A stretch of DNA of 64,000 nt from Streptomyces odontomachi (GTDB lineage Bacteria; Actinomycetota; Actinomycetes; Streptomycetales; Streptomycetaceae): positions 806,001 to 870,000 of the forward strand of contig NZ_JAMJWG010000001.1 in the NCBI RefSeq assembly GCF_024435355.1, read 5' to 3'. Below, piece after piece: positions 24,778 to 33,708 of the stretch (positions are counted from its first letter, which is position 1; the number at the start of each line of letters is the position of its first letter). The position numbers were made by a program, and so were the translations under genes. Under the pieces are notes generated by a model. That model did not search any database. It was not told the origin of the DNA and was given only the letters and a program-made list of their open reading frames with translations.

Positions 24778-25558
24778 CAGCGGTGGGCCGGAGGGCGGCT
24801 GGCTGCACGTCTGGCACCCCCGGCCTGGCGCCCGGGTACGGATGGTGTGCCTGCCGCCGGCCGGCAGCTCCGCCGCGTTCTACCGGCCCTGGGCCGCCCT
24901 GCTGCCGCCGTACGTGGAGCTGGCAGCCGTCGAACTGCCGGGCCACGGCGGCCGTTACGGAGAGCCGTTCGCCACCTCGTTCGACGAGATACGCGACGGG
25001 GTGACCGCCGCTCTGGACGAGCTGCCCGACCGGCCGACTGCGGTGTACGGGCACAGCATGGGCTCGGTGCCCGCCCTGCACACCGCACGGGCGCTGGCAC
25101 GCCGGGGCGGCCCGTCGCCGGTCGCGCTGGTGGTGTCCTCCCGGGACGCCCCGTCGGTGGCCGCCCCCGAGCGGGACGACCTGCCGGACGACCAGTTGGT
25201 CGAGCTGCTCCTGCGGCTCGGCGGGATGGCCGAGCAGGCGCTCGCCGACCGCCCGTTGATGGACGCCGTCCTGCCCGTGCTCCGTGCCGACCTGACCTTG
25301 CTCGCCGGGTACCGCTACGCCGGCGGGCCGCCGCTGGACTGCCCCGTACGCGTCTACGCCGGCACCGGCGACACCGCCACGACCCCGATCGGCCTTGCGG
25401 CCTGGCGGCGCGAGAACCCACGGGACTTCCGGCTGCACCGGATGCCCGGCGGCCACTTCTTCTTCCGCGGGTGCGAACGGCCCTACCTCGCCCGGCTGGC
25501 GGCCGACCTCACCCGGACCGCGCTCGGCGAGCCCGGTGCGGCCGTCGCCAGGCCGTAG
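24770..25558 (+). CDS. Type II thioesterase (NRPS editing hydrolase)
   Basis: A 262-residue alpha/beta hydrolase of the GrsT/RifR type. It begins in the last codons of the radical SAM gene (GTG at 24770; a GTG at 24755 is the alternative), so the two are translationally coupled. CLPPAGSSAAFYRPWAALLP is the family opening, the nucleophile serine lies in VYGHSMGSVPAL (near residue 99), and the catalytic histidine in MPGGHFFFRG near residue 228. Type II thioesterases clear wrongly loaded acyl groups from carrier proteins; here the target should be the NRPS that follows 110 bp later. Confidence 0.9.
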   Translation: MRSSGGPEGGWLHVWHPRPGARVRMVCLPPAGSSAAFYRPWAALLPPYVELAAVELPGHGGRYGEPFATSFDEIRDGVTAALDELPDRPTAVYGHSMGSVPALHTARALARRGGPSPVALVVSSRDAPSVAAPERDDLPDDQLVELLLRLGGMAEQALADRPLMDAVLPVLRADLTLLAGYRYAGGPPLDCPVRVYAGTGDTATTPIGLAAWRRENPRDFRLHRMPGGHFFFRGCERPYLARLAADLTRTALGEPGAAVARP

Positions 25559-25668
25559 GCCCGCACCGAAAGCCGGGGCACCCGGACCGAGATCAGCCAG
25601 ACCCCGCTCGACCAGCCAGCACTCACCAGGGCCCGCCGATCACCGCGGCGGGAGAAGGGACGTCTTCG

Positions 25669-28587
25669 ATGACAGGCGCCGGCCCCGCACCTCTCTCCCC
25701 GCCCACCGTGTACAGCGGCCCCACCCAGGTACTGGCCGTCGCCGGCAGCGTCGTGGGACCGGTCGACGTGGCCGCGCTGCGCGAAGCGCTGCGCGCCAGC
25801 CGGGCCGGCGCCGAGCTGTCCGTCGTCGACCTGCGCCACGTTCCCGCCGCCGAGCGTGAAGAGGCGGTGCGGGACATCCTGGAGGAGGTGGCGGTGGGTC
25901 ACGGGATCGACCACCCCGACGACGGCGCATGGCCGCGCCTGCGGCTGCTGCTGGTGCCGGACGGTGCGGTGCTCACCGCCGCCGCGCACCGGGCGGTGCT
26001 GGACGAGGCCTCGTTCGGACTGCTGCTGCGCGAGCTGTGCGCCGCCTACGGCCGGCCCGGCCGGACATCCGCCCCCACCGACCCCCCACCTGCGGAGGCC
26101 GTGCCCTCCTCGGTGCCGTCCGGCACGTTGCCCACCGACTGGCCCCGCCCGTCGGCGCTCACCCAGATCGCCGCCACCGTGCCGCTCAGCGTCCCGGCCG
26201 GGACCGCTTCCGCCCTGCGCGACCTGGCCAAGGAGAGCGGAGCCGACGAGAGCGTCGCGCTGCTGGCCGGGTTGCACGCCCTGCTGTCCCGGCTCGGCGC
26301 CGGTGCCGAGACGGCGGTGGCCTGCACCACCAAATCCGGCGATCCCCGGCTGAGCCGCGCGGACACCGCAGCGGCGGCGACCTTCCGCGCCCTGCTGCGG
26401 GAGGTGGCCGAAGCGGGACCGACCGGCGAACCGTCCGCTGCCGCCGCGGTGGCCCTGACCGTACGCGAACGGCCGCTGCTGCCGGCCACGCTGGGCACCC
26501 TCCCGCTGACCCCGCTGCGGCTGCCCCGCACCGGTTCCCCCCACGAGCTGCGGCTGGTGCTGGAACCGCAGGCCGGCGGCGGTTTCGACGGGACCCTGGA
26601 GTACGCCACCGAGCTGTTCGAACCGGTCACGGCGGAGCGGCTGGCGGCCCGCTACCCGCTGCTGCTCGCGGCCGCGGCCGACGACCCGGCGGCCCCGATC
26701 GCACACCTGCCGTTGCTCACCGCGGCGGAACGGCACCTGGTGCTCCAGGAGTGGAACCGCACCGGGCCCGTGGAGCCGCCCGAGGGCTGCCTGCACGAAC
26801 TCATCGCCCGGCAGGCCCGCAGCGCACCGGACGCACCCGCCGCACTCTGCGCCGGCACCCTCCTGACCTACGGGGAGCTGGACCGTCGTGCCGAGCGCCT
26901 CGCCAGGACGCTGGCGGGCCACGGGGCGGGCCCCGGGCGCGTCGTCGGCATCTGCGCACGCCGCTCGGTGAACGTCATCGTCGGCATCCTCGCCGTCCTC
27001 AAGGCGGGCGCCGCATGGGTGCCGCTGGATCCGGCGTATCCGGCGGAGCGGCTGGCGTTCATGCTCTCCGACAGCGCGGCGCCGGTGGTGCTGACCGACG
27101 CGGCGTCCGCGCCACTGCTGGGCGGCGGGTCCGCCACGGTACTGCTGCTGGACGCCGGGCAGGACGGCGTCGACGCCGGCGACGACGGGGACGCCGCCGA
27201 GCCCTTCGACGCCGGGGCCACCCCGGAGTCGTTGTGCTACGTCATCTACACCTCAGGCTCCACCGGACTGCCCAAGGGCGCCGCCAACACCCATCGCGGC
27301 GTGCTGAACACCATGCGGTCGCTGGTGAGCAGGCTCCGGCTGGGCTCGACCACCCGGCTGCTCCAGACGTCGTCGCCCAACTTCGACATGTCGGCGTTCG
27401 ACGTGCTCTCCACCCTGATCTCCGGCGGCTGCCTGGTGATCCCCGAGCAGGACGAGGCAACCGACCCGGCTCGGCTGCTCGACCTCGCGCACCGTGCCGA
27501 CCTCACCGTCTGGAGCTCCACTCCGGCGCTGTTCAGAGGCGCCCTGGACGAGGCGTACGCAACCGGGCGCGGACTCCCGCCCCAACTGCGCACGGTCGCG
27601 CTGGGCGGCGACCGGTTCCCGCCCGAGGTGCCCGGGATGCTGGCCGACCTCGCGCCCGGCAGCCGGGCGTTCAACTTCGCCGGGATGACGGAGGTGTCCT
27701 TCACCACCACCTCCCACCCGGTGACCGAGGCGGACACCCTGCGTGCGGCGGTGCCGTGGGGCAGGCCGCTGCCCGGCCAGCGGATGTACGTGCTCGACGA
27801 GCGTGGCGAGCCGGTGCCGCCCGGCCTGCCCGGGGAGCTGTACATCGGCGGTGAGGGCGTCGGCGCAGGCTACTGGAACCGGCCCGAGCTGACCGCGGAG
27901 CGGTTCGTCCCCGACCCGTTCACGGCCGAGCCGGAAGCCCGGATGTACCGCACCGGAGACCGGGTGCGGCACCTCCCGGACGGCGCGGTGGAGTTCCTGG
28001 GCCGGTTGGACCACCAGGTCAAGGTGCGCGGCTTCCGGATCGAGACCGGTGAGATCGAGGCCGCGCTGACCCGGCACGACCGGGTGCGGGAGGCGGTGGT
28101 CGAGGCACGTGCGGACGATGCGGCGAGGGGCGACCAGCGACTCGTGGCGCACCTCGCCGTGACCGGACCGGACCCGCTGTCCGTCGAGGAACTCCGCGCC
28201 TTCCTCGGCGAACGGCTGCCGGACCACATGATCCCGTCCGTCTTCCTGGCCCACGACCGCATCCCGCTCACCCCCGGCGGCAAGATCGACCGGGCCGCCC
28301 TGCGCGCCGTCGCGCTCCCCGAGGACCGCCCCGACCTCGACACGCCGTACGTCGCACCGCGCGACGACGTCGAACGCGACATCGTCGCCGAGTGGGAACT
28401 CGTGCTCGGGGTCGGCGGGATCGGCGTGCACGACCAGTTCGCGGCGCTCGGCGGCCACTCGCTGCTGGCGACCGCGACCATGGCCGCACTGTCCGACGCC
28501 CTCGGGGTGCCGCTGTCCGCCAGGGACCTGTTCGAGGCGGACACCCCGGCCCTGCTGGCCGACCGCGTGCGCACGCTGCGCGGCTGA
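25669..28587 (+). CDS. Single-module nonribosomal peptide synthetase (degenerate C - A - PCP)
   Basis: A 972-residue synthetase starting at the ATG at 25669 (GGAGAAGG upstream). Residues 1-365 are condensation-like but short, and the HHxxxDG motif is reduced to AHRAVLDE, so condensation activity is doubtful. The adenylation domain (about 370-870) has CYVIYTSGSTGLPKG, FDMSAFDV, NFAGMTEVSF (normally YGPTE), YRTGDRVR, GRLDHQVKVRGFRIETGEIE and TPGGKIDR. The carrier domain has its phosphopantetheine serine at about 931 in LGGHSLLA. Reading the specificity positions by eye gives D-M-F-S-A-G-F-F-T-K, which I cannot match to a known substrate. There is no terminal thioesterase, so release must occur in trans. 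Confidence 0.93.
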   Translation: MTGAGPAPLSPPTVYSGPTQVLAVAGSVVGPVDVAALREALRASRAGAELSVVDLRHVPAAEREEAVRDILEEVAVGHGIDHPDDGAWPRLRLLLVPDGAVLTAAAHRAVLDEASFGLLLRELCAAYGRPGRTSAPTDPPPAEAVPSSVPSGTLPTDWPRPSALTQIAATVPLSVPAGTASALRDLAKESGADESVALLAGLHALLSRLGAGAETAVACTTKSGDPRLSRADTAAAATFRALLREVAEAGPTGEPSAAAAVALTVRERPLLPATLGTLPLTPLRLPRTGSPHELRLVLEPQAGGGFDGTLEYATELFEPVTAERLAARYPLLLAAAADDPAAPIAHLPLLTAAERHLVLQEWNRTGPVEPPEGCLHELIARQARSAPDAPAALCAGTLLTYGELDRRAERLARTLAGHGAGPGRVVGICARRSVNVIVGILAVLKAGAAWVPLDPAYPAERLAFMLSDSAAPVVLTDAASAPLLGGGSATVLLLDAGQDGVDAGDDGDAAEPFDAGATPESLCYVIYTSGSTGLPKGAANTHRGVLNTMRSLVSRLRLGSTTRLLQTSSPNFDMSAFDVLSTLISGGCLVIPEQDEATDPARLLDLAHRADLTVWSSTPALFRGALDEAYATGRGLPPQLRTVALGGDRFPPEVPGMLADLAPGSRAFNFAGMTEVSFTTTSHPVTEADTLRAAVPWGRPLPGQRMYVLDERGEPVPPGLPGELYIGGEGVGAGYWNRPELTAERFVPDPFTAEPEARMYRTGDRVRHLPDGAVEFLGRLDHQVKVRGFRIETGEIEAALTRHDRVREAVVEARADDAARGDQRLVAHLAVTGPDPLSVEELRAFLGERLPDHMIPSVFLAHDRIPLTPGGKIDRAALRAVALPEDRPDLDTPYVAPRDDVERDIVAEWELVLGVGGIGVHDQFAALGGHSLLATATMAALSDALGVPLSARDLFEADTPALLADRVRTLRG

Positions 28588-28610
28588 CGCCCGCCGGGCC
28601 GGGGCCCGTC

Positions 28611-29420
28611 TCAACGGTGGTGCACCAGCAGGGTCTGGGCCGAGCGGGCGACCGGGCCCGCCGCGTCGAACAGGGTCGACGTGGTGAGTCCCGGGAACCC
28701 GGGGCCCAGGCTGGTCTCGGCGTCCAGGCAGAGCCACTCGCCGACGGGCGGGCGCAGCAGGTGCACGGTCAGCTCGGGCGGCACGAACCCCCAGGCCCGG
28801 ATGTCCAGTTCGGCGCTGATGCCGTTGGCGGAGTCGACGGACAGCACGGTCCGCTGGACCGGTGACATCGGCTCGCCGTCCAGCAGGGGCACCCGAGGTC
28901 GCAGCCAGACGGCGGCCGGCCCCGGCCGGCCGTAGCTGCCCCGCGCGAAGTGCCATTCGACGGAGTCGAGGAAGCCGCACGTCCAGTCGCTCGGGGCACT
29001 CGCCGCAACGTCATCGGGACCGGGTGGCCCGGCCGGCGGAAGGCGCTGCGCACCGGCGACGGGCACATCATCGGGCGCGGGCAGCACGGCCCACGCCGCG
29101 GCGGACACCAGCGGCCGACCGGCCTCCGACAGCTCGCCGCGCACCAGCCGCACCCGACGGCCCGGGCGTTCCACCCAGGCCCGGACCGTCAGGGGACGCA
29201 GCGGGATGGGCCCCAGGATGTCGTAGCCGATCCGGCCCAGCGCCAGTGCCGGGCCACCACCACCCTGCTCATCGCCGTCACCGGCTGCGCACCGCTCGAT
29301 CTCCCGGGCCAGCAGTGCACCGGGCGGACCGAAATGCTGGTAGTCCGCGGACCAGGGCCCCTGGGTGTGCTTGGTCGGCAGGAACCGACCGTCACCGATG
29401 TTCTCGAAGTACGCGTTCAT
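28611..29420 (-). CDS. Acyl-CoA thioesterase family protein (TesB-like double hotdog)
   Basis: A 269-residue protein with two hotdog halves. The N-terminal half begins NAYFENIGDGRFLPTKHTQGPWS, a typical start for the double-hotdog thioesterase group, and the second half holds DSVEWHFARGSYGRPGPAAVW. The ATG at 29420 is preferred since GAGGA lies about 9 bases upstream; an ATG at 29429 is the alternative. It overlaps the end of the nitroreductase gene by 29 bp and is the last gene of the minus-strand arm, meeting the NRPS gene tail to tail 23 bp apart. It may release or hydrolyse a thioester intermediate. Confidence 0.8.
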   Translation of the reverse strand: MNAYFENIGDGRFLPTKHTQGPWSADYQHFGPPGALLAREIERCAAGDGDEQGGGGPALALGRIGYDILGPIPLRPLTVRAWVERPGRRVRLVRGELSEAGRPLVSAAAWAVLPAPDDVPVAGAQRLPPAGPPGPDDVAASAPSDWTCGFLDSVEWHFARGSYGRPGPAAVWLRPRVPLLDGEPMSPVQRTVLSVDSANGISAELDIRAWGFVPPELTVHLLRPPVGEWLCLDAETSLGPGFPGLTTSTLFDAAGPVARSAQTLLVHHR

Positions 29421-30024
29421 GTACGCCATCCTCGGTGGTCGGCGTCCGACACGGGGACCGTACCCCCTCATCCCGCAGTTCGAGCACGCTCACCCGCTCC
29501 CGCACATCGATCCGGGGCCGCGGCGCCGGGGCCACCCTGCCATCCGGCGTCCCCACGTACAGCCAGCCCAGCAGGCGTTCGCCGTCGTCGACCCCGAGAC
29601 ACTCGCGTACCGCCGCCGAGTCCACCGCCGCACCGGTGCGCCAGATCGCGCCCCAACCGCGGCTGTGCAGCAGCAGGTGCAGCGTCTGGACCATGGAGAC
29701 GGTGGCGGCCAGTTGCTCCCACTCCGGCACCTTGGGGTGCGGCAGCCGCGGGCTGAACACGATCGTCACCAGCAGCGGGGCGCGCAGCGGCTTGCCGCGG
29801 GCCCGCTCGCCGGCCAGCCGGTCGCCCGCGTCCTGTGCCAGGGCCCTGCCGAGCCGTTCGCGGCCCGACCCGCGGACCACGACCAGGCGCCAGGGCGTGA
29901 GGCGCCCGTGGTCGGGTGCGGTCGACGCGGCCTCGACGAGTTCGAGCAACGTGTCGTCGTCCGGCCCGGGATCGGTGAGCCGGGCGACGCTCCGGCGGGT
30001 CAGCACCGTGTTCATCACGTCCAT
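29392..30024 (-). CDS. Nitroreductase-family flavoprotein
   Basis: A 210-residue FMN protein beginning MDVMNTVLTRRSVARLTDPGP, with the usual RRSVR-like phosphate-binding start. APDHGRLTPWRLVVVRG is the second FMN segment, and the C-terminal half has LLLHSRGWGAIWRTGAAV and LLGWLYVGTP, typical of the NfsB/YdjA branch. Such enzymes reduce nitro groups or enones, or dehydrogenate ring intermediates, with NAD(P)H. It lies between the M81 gene (16-bp gap) and the thioesterase gene (overlap) in the minus-strand arm. Confidence 0.88.
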   Translation of the reverse strand: MDVMNTVLTRRSVARLTDPGPDDDTLLELVEAASTAPDHGRLTPWRLVVVRGSGRERLGRALAQDAGDRLAGERARGKPLRAPLLVTIVFSPRLPHPKVPEWEQLAATVSMVQTLHLLLHSRGWGAIWRTGAAVDSAAVRECLGVDDGERLLGWLYVGTPDGRVAPAPRPRIDVRERVSVLELRDEGVRSPCRTPTTEDGVHERVLREHR

Positions 30025-30040
30025 GAGGGTCTCCCTGGCG

Positions 30041-31528
30041 TCAGCGGGTCGCCGTCCGTGCCGACATCGGCCACAGCAGCCGGGTGGGGCCTGTGCGGGG
30101 GATCTGCTCGATGGTCCTGGCCGTGGGCCCGGGAGCGTCCGCCACCAGCATCCGGTCGCTCACACCGGCGAAGCCGGCCCGGAAGTGGTTGACGGACTTC
30201 ACCGCCACGATCCGGTAGCGCTCCGGGACACACCCGTGCAGCAGCAGGATCTCCGGGTCCAGCACCTGCCGGCGCTGCGAGGCGACGATCACGTCGCAGG
30301 TACCGACGGTGATCCGGGCGCTGGTGCCGAAGTCGGCCCGCTTGCCGCGCCGCATCGCGGTCTGCACGATCACCCCGTCCGTGAGCGCGCGCACCGTGCC
30401 CTCGGCCTCCACCGGCGGGCCGCTCGCCCAGTCGTGCCGCCCGCCGAGCCGGACCGGGAGGGTGGCGCCGACGCCCGCTCGCACGGCCGCCGCGACCGTC
30501 TCCGGGTCCCATACGGTGGCGAAACACGTGGGCTCCGGCACCTGGAGCAGGGCCCGCAGCAGGTAGGTGCTGTCGCCGGCACCGCCGCACCCCGGATTGT
30601 CGCTGCCGTCGCCGATGACGACGGTGCCGGGGGCGCCGGCGAGCGCCTCGTGAAGGGCCTGCTCGGGCGTGAGCGGTGCGGTCCGGAACCGTTCCCGGTG
30701 GACCGTCAGCCAGGTGGCGACCTCGGCACCGCACTTCTCGGCGAGCGCGTGATCGCCGTCCGTGACGGTGACCACGCTCGCCGCGGCCTGCTCGGTGTCC
30801 GCGTACGGGAAGCCGTGGAAGACGGTGCAGGCCAGCACCCCGGGCCGGGCCTCGATCTCGCGCACCAGGTCGCGCAGTTCGGCGGCCGGCGACCCGGCGA
30901 CGGTCGGCGAGGGCGGCAACAGCATCGGCAGCCTGTGCTGCGCGAGCACCGGCGTCACGGCTCCCCGGGCGGCCGCGAACGCCAGCTCGCCGGCGAGCCG
31001 CGAGCGGTCGGCGGCGTCGGTGTGCGGGTACTCGTGGAAGCCCGTCACCACGTCCGCGAGGTCGAGCAGCGCCGGCGGCACGTTGGCGTGCAGGTCCATG
31101 GTGACGGCCAGCACGGCGCGCGGCAGCAGCGCGCGTACGGCCTGCAACACGGCCACGTCCATCGAACGGTCCGGGACCACGACCCCGGCCCCGTGCAGGT
31201 CGAGCAGTACCACGTCGCAGTCCCCGGCGGCACGCAGCTGCGCCAGCAGCCGTTCCTCCAGCTCCCGGTACGCGTCTGCGCCGACCGCCGGTCCGGGCTC
31301 GGCGCGTGCGTGGGCCGCCGGGTGGACCTCCGCCCCGGCACCGGCGCACGCGTCCAGGTAGCCGCCGGTGACGGTGGCGGTGCCGCCGAACTCGGTGATC
31401 AGGTCGGGACCGTGGTGGCAGGAGAAGGCCGCCAGGTCGGCGGTGCCGAGGTACTCGACCATGAAGGTGCTGGACTCGTGGACCAGCCCCCCGACCGCTG
31501 CCCGTGGCGACGGGCCCCGGCCGCTCAC
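30041..31528 (-). CDS. M81 family metallopeptidase (MlrC-like)
   Basis: A 495-residue protein of the M81 (microcystinase C) family. The GTG at 31528 lies 34 bp after the enolase-type gene and gives the family start AVGGLVHESSTF. Metal-binding and core motifs include LDLHGAGVV, MDLHANVPPALLDLADVVTGFHEYPHTD, and later VIGDGSDNPGCGGAGDSTYLL. The C-terminal domain has RRGKRADFGTSARI and VKSVNHFRAGF. MlrC opens small peptides; in this cluster it could process a peptide or amide intermediate. Upstream in-frame codons reach into the preceding gene and are not credible as coding. Confidence 0.88.
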   Translation of the reverse strand: MSGRGPSPRAAVGGLVHESSTFMVEYLGTADLAAFSCHHGPDLITEFGGTATVTGGYLDACAGAGAEVHPAAHARAEPGPAVGADAYRELEERLLAQLRAAGDCDVVLLDLHGAGVVVPDRSMDVAVLQAVRALLPRAVLAVTMDLHANVPPALLDLADVVTGFHEYPHTDAADRSRLAGELAFAAARGAVTPVLAQHRLPMLLPPSPTVAGSPAAELRDLVREIEARPGVLACTVFHGFPYADTEQAAASVVTVTDGDHALAEKCGAEVATWLTVHRERFRTAPLTPEQALHEALAGAPGTVVIGDGSDNPGCGGAGDSTYLLRALLQVPEPTCFATVWDPETVAAAVRAGVGATLPVRLGGRHDWASGPPVEAEGTVRALTDGVIVQTAMRRGKRADFGTSARITVGTCDVIVASQRRQVLDPEILLLHGCVPERYRIVAVKSVNHFRAGFAGVSDRMLVADAPGPTARTIEQIPRTGPTRLLWPMSARTATR

Positions 31529-31562
31529 CGCGCCACCGCCGCCCGGGACCCGGTCGCCCGGG

Positions 31563-32747
31563 TCACCGTCCGGCCCCTTGCACGGCGCCCTTGAGGGTGA
31601 TCTCCGTCTGCCGTTCCACCGGCAGCGTCGCGGTCGGCTCGGCGGCCGTGCCGGGGCCCGTGCCGGGCAGCACGAAACCCGGCGTGCGGAAGACGACGGG
31701 GGGTTCGACGCCGTCGTCGACGTAGTACGTGTCGCTCGGGCCGACGTCACTGGCCTCGGTCATGTTCGGCAACGTCGCCACGGCGATGTTGGCCCAGCGG
31801 CCGACGCCCTGGTCCCACTTGGCGCCGACGAAGGCGGGGATCCCCGCCGACGCGCAGAAGTCGTGGACGCGGAGCGCTTCGCCGATGCCGCCCACCCGGC
31901 CGACCTTGACGTTCACCATTCCGCAGGCGCCCAGTTCGGCCGCCTCCTGCACCTCGCGCAGCGAGTGGACCTGTTCGTCCAGGCAGATCGGGGTCTCCAT
32001 GCGCTTTTGCAACTCGGCCGTGCTGCCCAGCAGACGGCGCGGGAAGGGCTGTTCCAGGGCGTGCATGCCGAGCCCCTCCAGCCGGGTCAGGTGCTCCAGG
32101 TGCGTCTCGTCGTACGCGGCGTTGGCGTCCGCGATCACCCGCAGGCCGGGGAAGGCCGCGATCACCTCGCGCACCGGGACCAGGTCCCAGCCGGGCTTGA
32201 TCTTCACCCGGACCCGCGGGTAGCCGACCCGCACCGCCTGCGCGACGGTCTCGACCAGCTCCTCGACGGTCGCTTCGATGCCGACCGTCGTACCGGCGGG
32301 GACCGGTCGCACGGTTCCGCCCAGCTCCTCGCAGAGCGGACGGCCCCGCAGCCGGGCCTGGAGGTCCCACAGCGCGGTCTCGACGGCCGCCTTGGCCTCC
32401 TCGTGGCCGTTGACGTCCTGCCACAGCCGCAGGCAGTCCCGCGGGTCGCTGCGGCCGGCCTTCAGGAGCATCGGGCCGAGGAACTGCTCGATGACGTACC
32501 AGGCCGTCTCGATGGTCTCGTAGTTGTAGAACGGGGTCTCCATGGCGCTGCACTCGGCCCGCCCGGTGGCTTCGGCGCCGTCCGCCCCGCCGTCCACCTC
32601 GACCTGGAGCTTGGTCCAGGTGTGGTACCGCTGCCACCGGTTCTCGAAGGGGTGGGACAGCCGGGCCGTCACCAGCCGGAGCCGGATCCTGTCGATGGTC
32701 ATGGTCAGCGGTTCCGCCGCCGCGGACCGCGTACCCGGTTCGCTCAT
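31563..32747 (-). CDS. Enolase-superfamily enzyme (o-succinylbenzoate synthase / N-acylamino acid racemase type)
   Basis: A 394-residue TIM-barrel enzyme starting at the ATG at 32747 (GGAAGGA upstream). The KxK pair is in VRVKIKPGWD; the metal ligands appear in order as DANAAYDE, EQPFPRR and DEQVHSL; the second lysine is in VNVKVGRVGG. This is the MLE/OSBS subgroup, which abstracts an alpha proton and either eliminates water or racemises an N-acyl amino acid. No menaquinone genes are nearby, so OSBS activity in primary metabolism is unlikely. A role in setting the configuration of, or dehydrating, a pathway amino acid is inferred. Confidence 0.9.
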   Translation of the reverse strand: MSEPGTRSAAAEPLTMTIDRIRLRLVTARLSHPFENRWQRYHTWTKLQVEVDGGADGAEATGRAECSAMETPFYNYETIETAWYVIEQFLGPMLLKAGRSDPRDCLRLWQDVNGHEEAKAAVETALWDLQARLRGRPLCEELGGTVRPVPAGTTVGIEATVEELVETVAQAVRVGYPRVRVKIKPGWDLVPVREVIAAFPGLRVIADANAAYDETHLEHLTRLEGLGMHALEQPFPRRLLGSTAELQKRMETPICLDEQVHSLREVQEAAELGACGMVNVKVGRVGGIGEALRVHDFCASAGIPAFVGAKWDQGVGRWANIAVATLPNMTEASDVGPSDTYYVDDGVEPPVVFRTPGFVLPGTGPGTAAEPTATLPVERQTEITLKGAVQGAGR

Positions 32748-32886
32748 CCAAGTCCTTCCACGCTGGTGTCGTCGGTGCCGGCGTTGCCGGGACCGGGTGT
32801 CCGGGCCGAACCGGGGCGCGGCACGGGGCGGGTGGCCGGGTGGCACACCGGCGCCCCGTGCCGCGCGGACGGGTCGTCGCCTGCCG

Positions 32887-33654
32887 TCACTCGTCGCCGG
32901 AGTAGACGAAGACCGGCTCGCTGGGGTCGTAGGCGCGGTTCAGGATCGCGTCGAAGTGCTGGTGCCGCAGCTCGATGGCCTGGCGCAGGCTCTCCTTGGC
33001 GTCCTCCCTGCGCTGCGGGGTGTCGCAGTACCGGATGAGCAATTCGCGCAGCGGCTCGGTGTGCTCGTCCTCCAGCTCGCTCACGCCGTCCTGGTCGGAG
33101 TCGCTGGAGGCGTGGTGGACGAAGAACTCGTAGCCCCACCGCGGGAGCTTGTAGACGTCCCGCATCACGGCCATCATGCTGTGGCCCGCGTTGTTGGTGA
33201 TCGGCGGCTGGCCCTCCATCAGGAGCAGTACGGACGCGGCGCCGACGGTGAAGTGGACGTTGGTGTTGTTGCACGCGTTCTTGTTGTGCTCGATGAGCGC
33301 GACGGTCTCCGGGAAACGCTCCGCGTCGGGCAGCGACGCGGGATCGACGCCGACGGCGCGCCCGAAGTCCTCGAAGGTCTCGACGTGCCGCTTGGACCGG
33401 GTCAGGCCGCCGGTCTCCTCCTCGTACGCGTTCTCTATGAACGAGCGGCGCAGGTCCAGGTCGTCGGCGCGCATGCCGACGCCCATGAGGTTCCGGGTCC
33501 ACCAGCTCTTGATCGGCCAGCGCTGGATGACGAAGGTCTGAAGGAGACGCTCCGTCGCCTTGCCCTCGAGGATCGTCTGGTAGAGCGTGCTGGTCATCTT
33601 CTTCCGCTCGGCAATGATGCCTTCGAGCTCGTCGACGAATGCGCTGTTGGACAT
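32887..33654 (-). CDS. Heme-oxygenase-like diiron oxidase family protein (iron-containing redox enzyme)
   Basis: A 255-residue all-helical protein starting at the ATG at 33654 (GAGGAG upstream). Candidate iron ligands appear in the expected order for the HDO/PqqC-like fold: Glu79 in NAYEEETGG, His90, Glu147 in LLLMEGQ, His180/181 in FFVHHASSDSDQDG, and acidic residues plus His198 in LEDEHTE. Characterised members fragment or oxidise amino and fatty acids using O2 (UndA, BesC, the SznF central domain). Here it sits between an aldolase-like and an enolase-like gene, which points to oxidation of an amino-acid-type substrate. The exact reaction cannot be told. Confidence 0.82.
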   Translation of the reverse strand: MSNSAFVDELEGIIAERKKMTSTLYQTILEGKATERLLQTFVIQRWPIKSWWTRNLMGVGMRADDLDLRRSFIENAYEEETGGLTRSKRHVETFEDFGRAVGVDPASLPDAERFPETVALIEHNKNACNNTNVHFTVGAASVLLLMEGQPPITNNAGHSMMAVMRDVYKLPRWGYEFFVHHASSDSDQDGVSELEDEHTEPLRELLIRYCDTPQRREDAKESLRQAIELRHQHFDAILNRAYDPSEPVFVYSGDE

Positions 33655-33708
33655 GGTTGCTCCTCGGAGAGGGTGAGCCTGCGGGGGAGAGGTCCGTGCG
33701 GGAGGAGA

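Noticed and set aside
28862..31594. A 910-codon open frame on the plus strand across the minus-arm genes
   Set aside because: It overlaps the thioesterase, nitroreductase and M81 genes, which have clear motifs; its own product is low-complexity Arg/Pro text.
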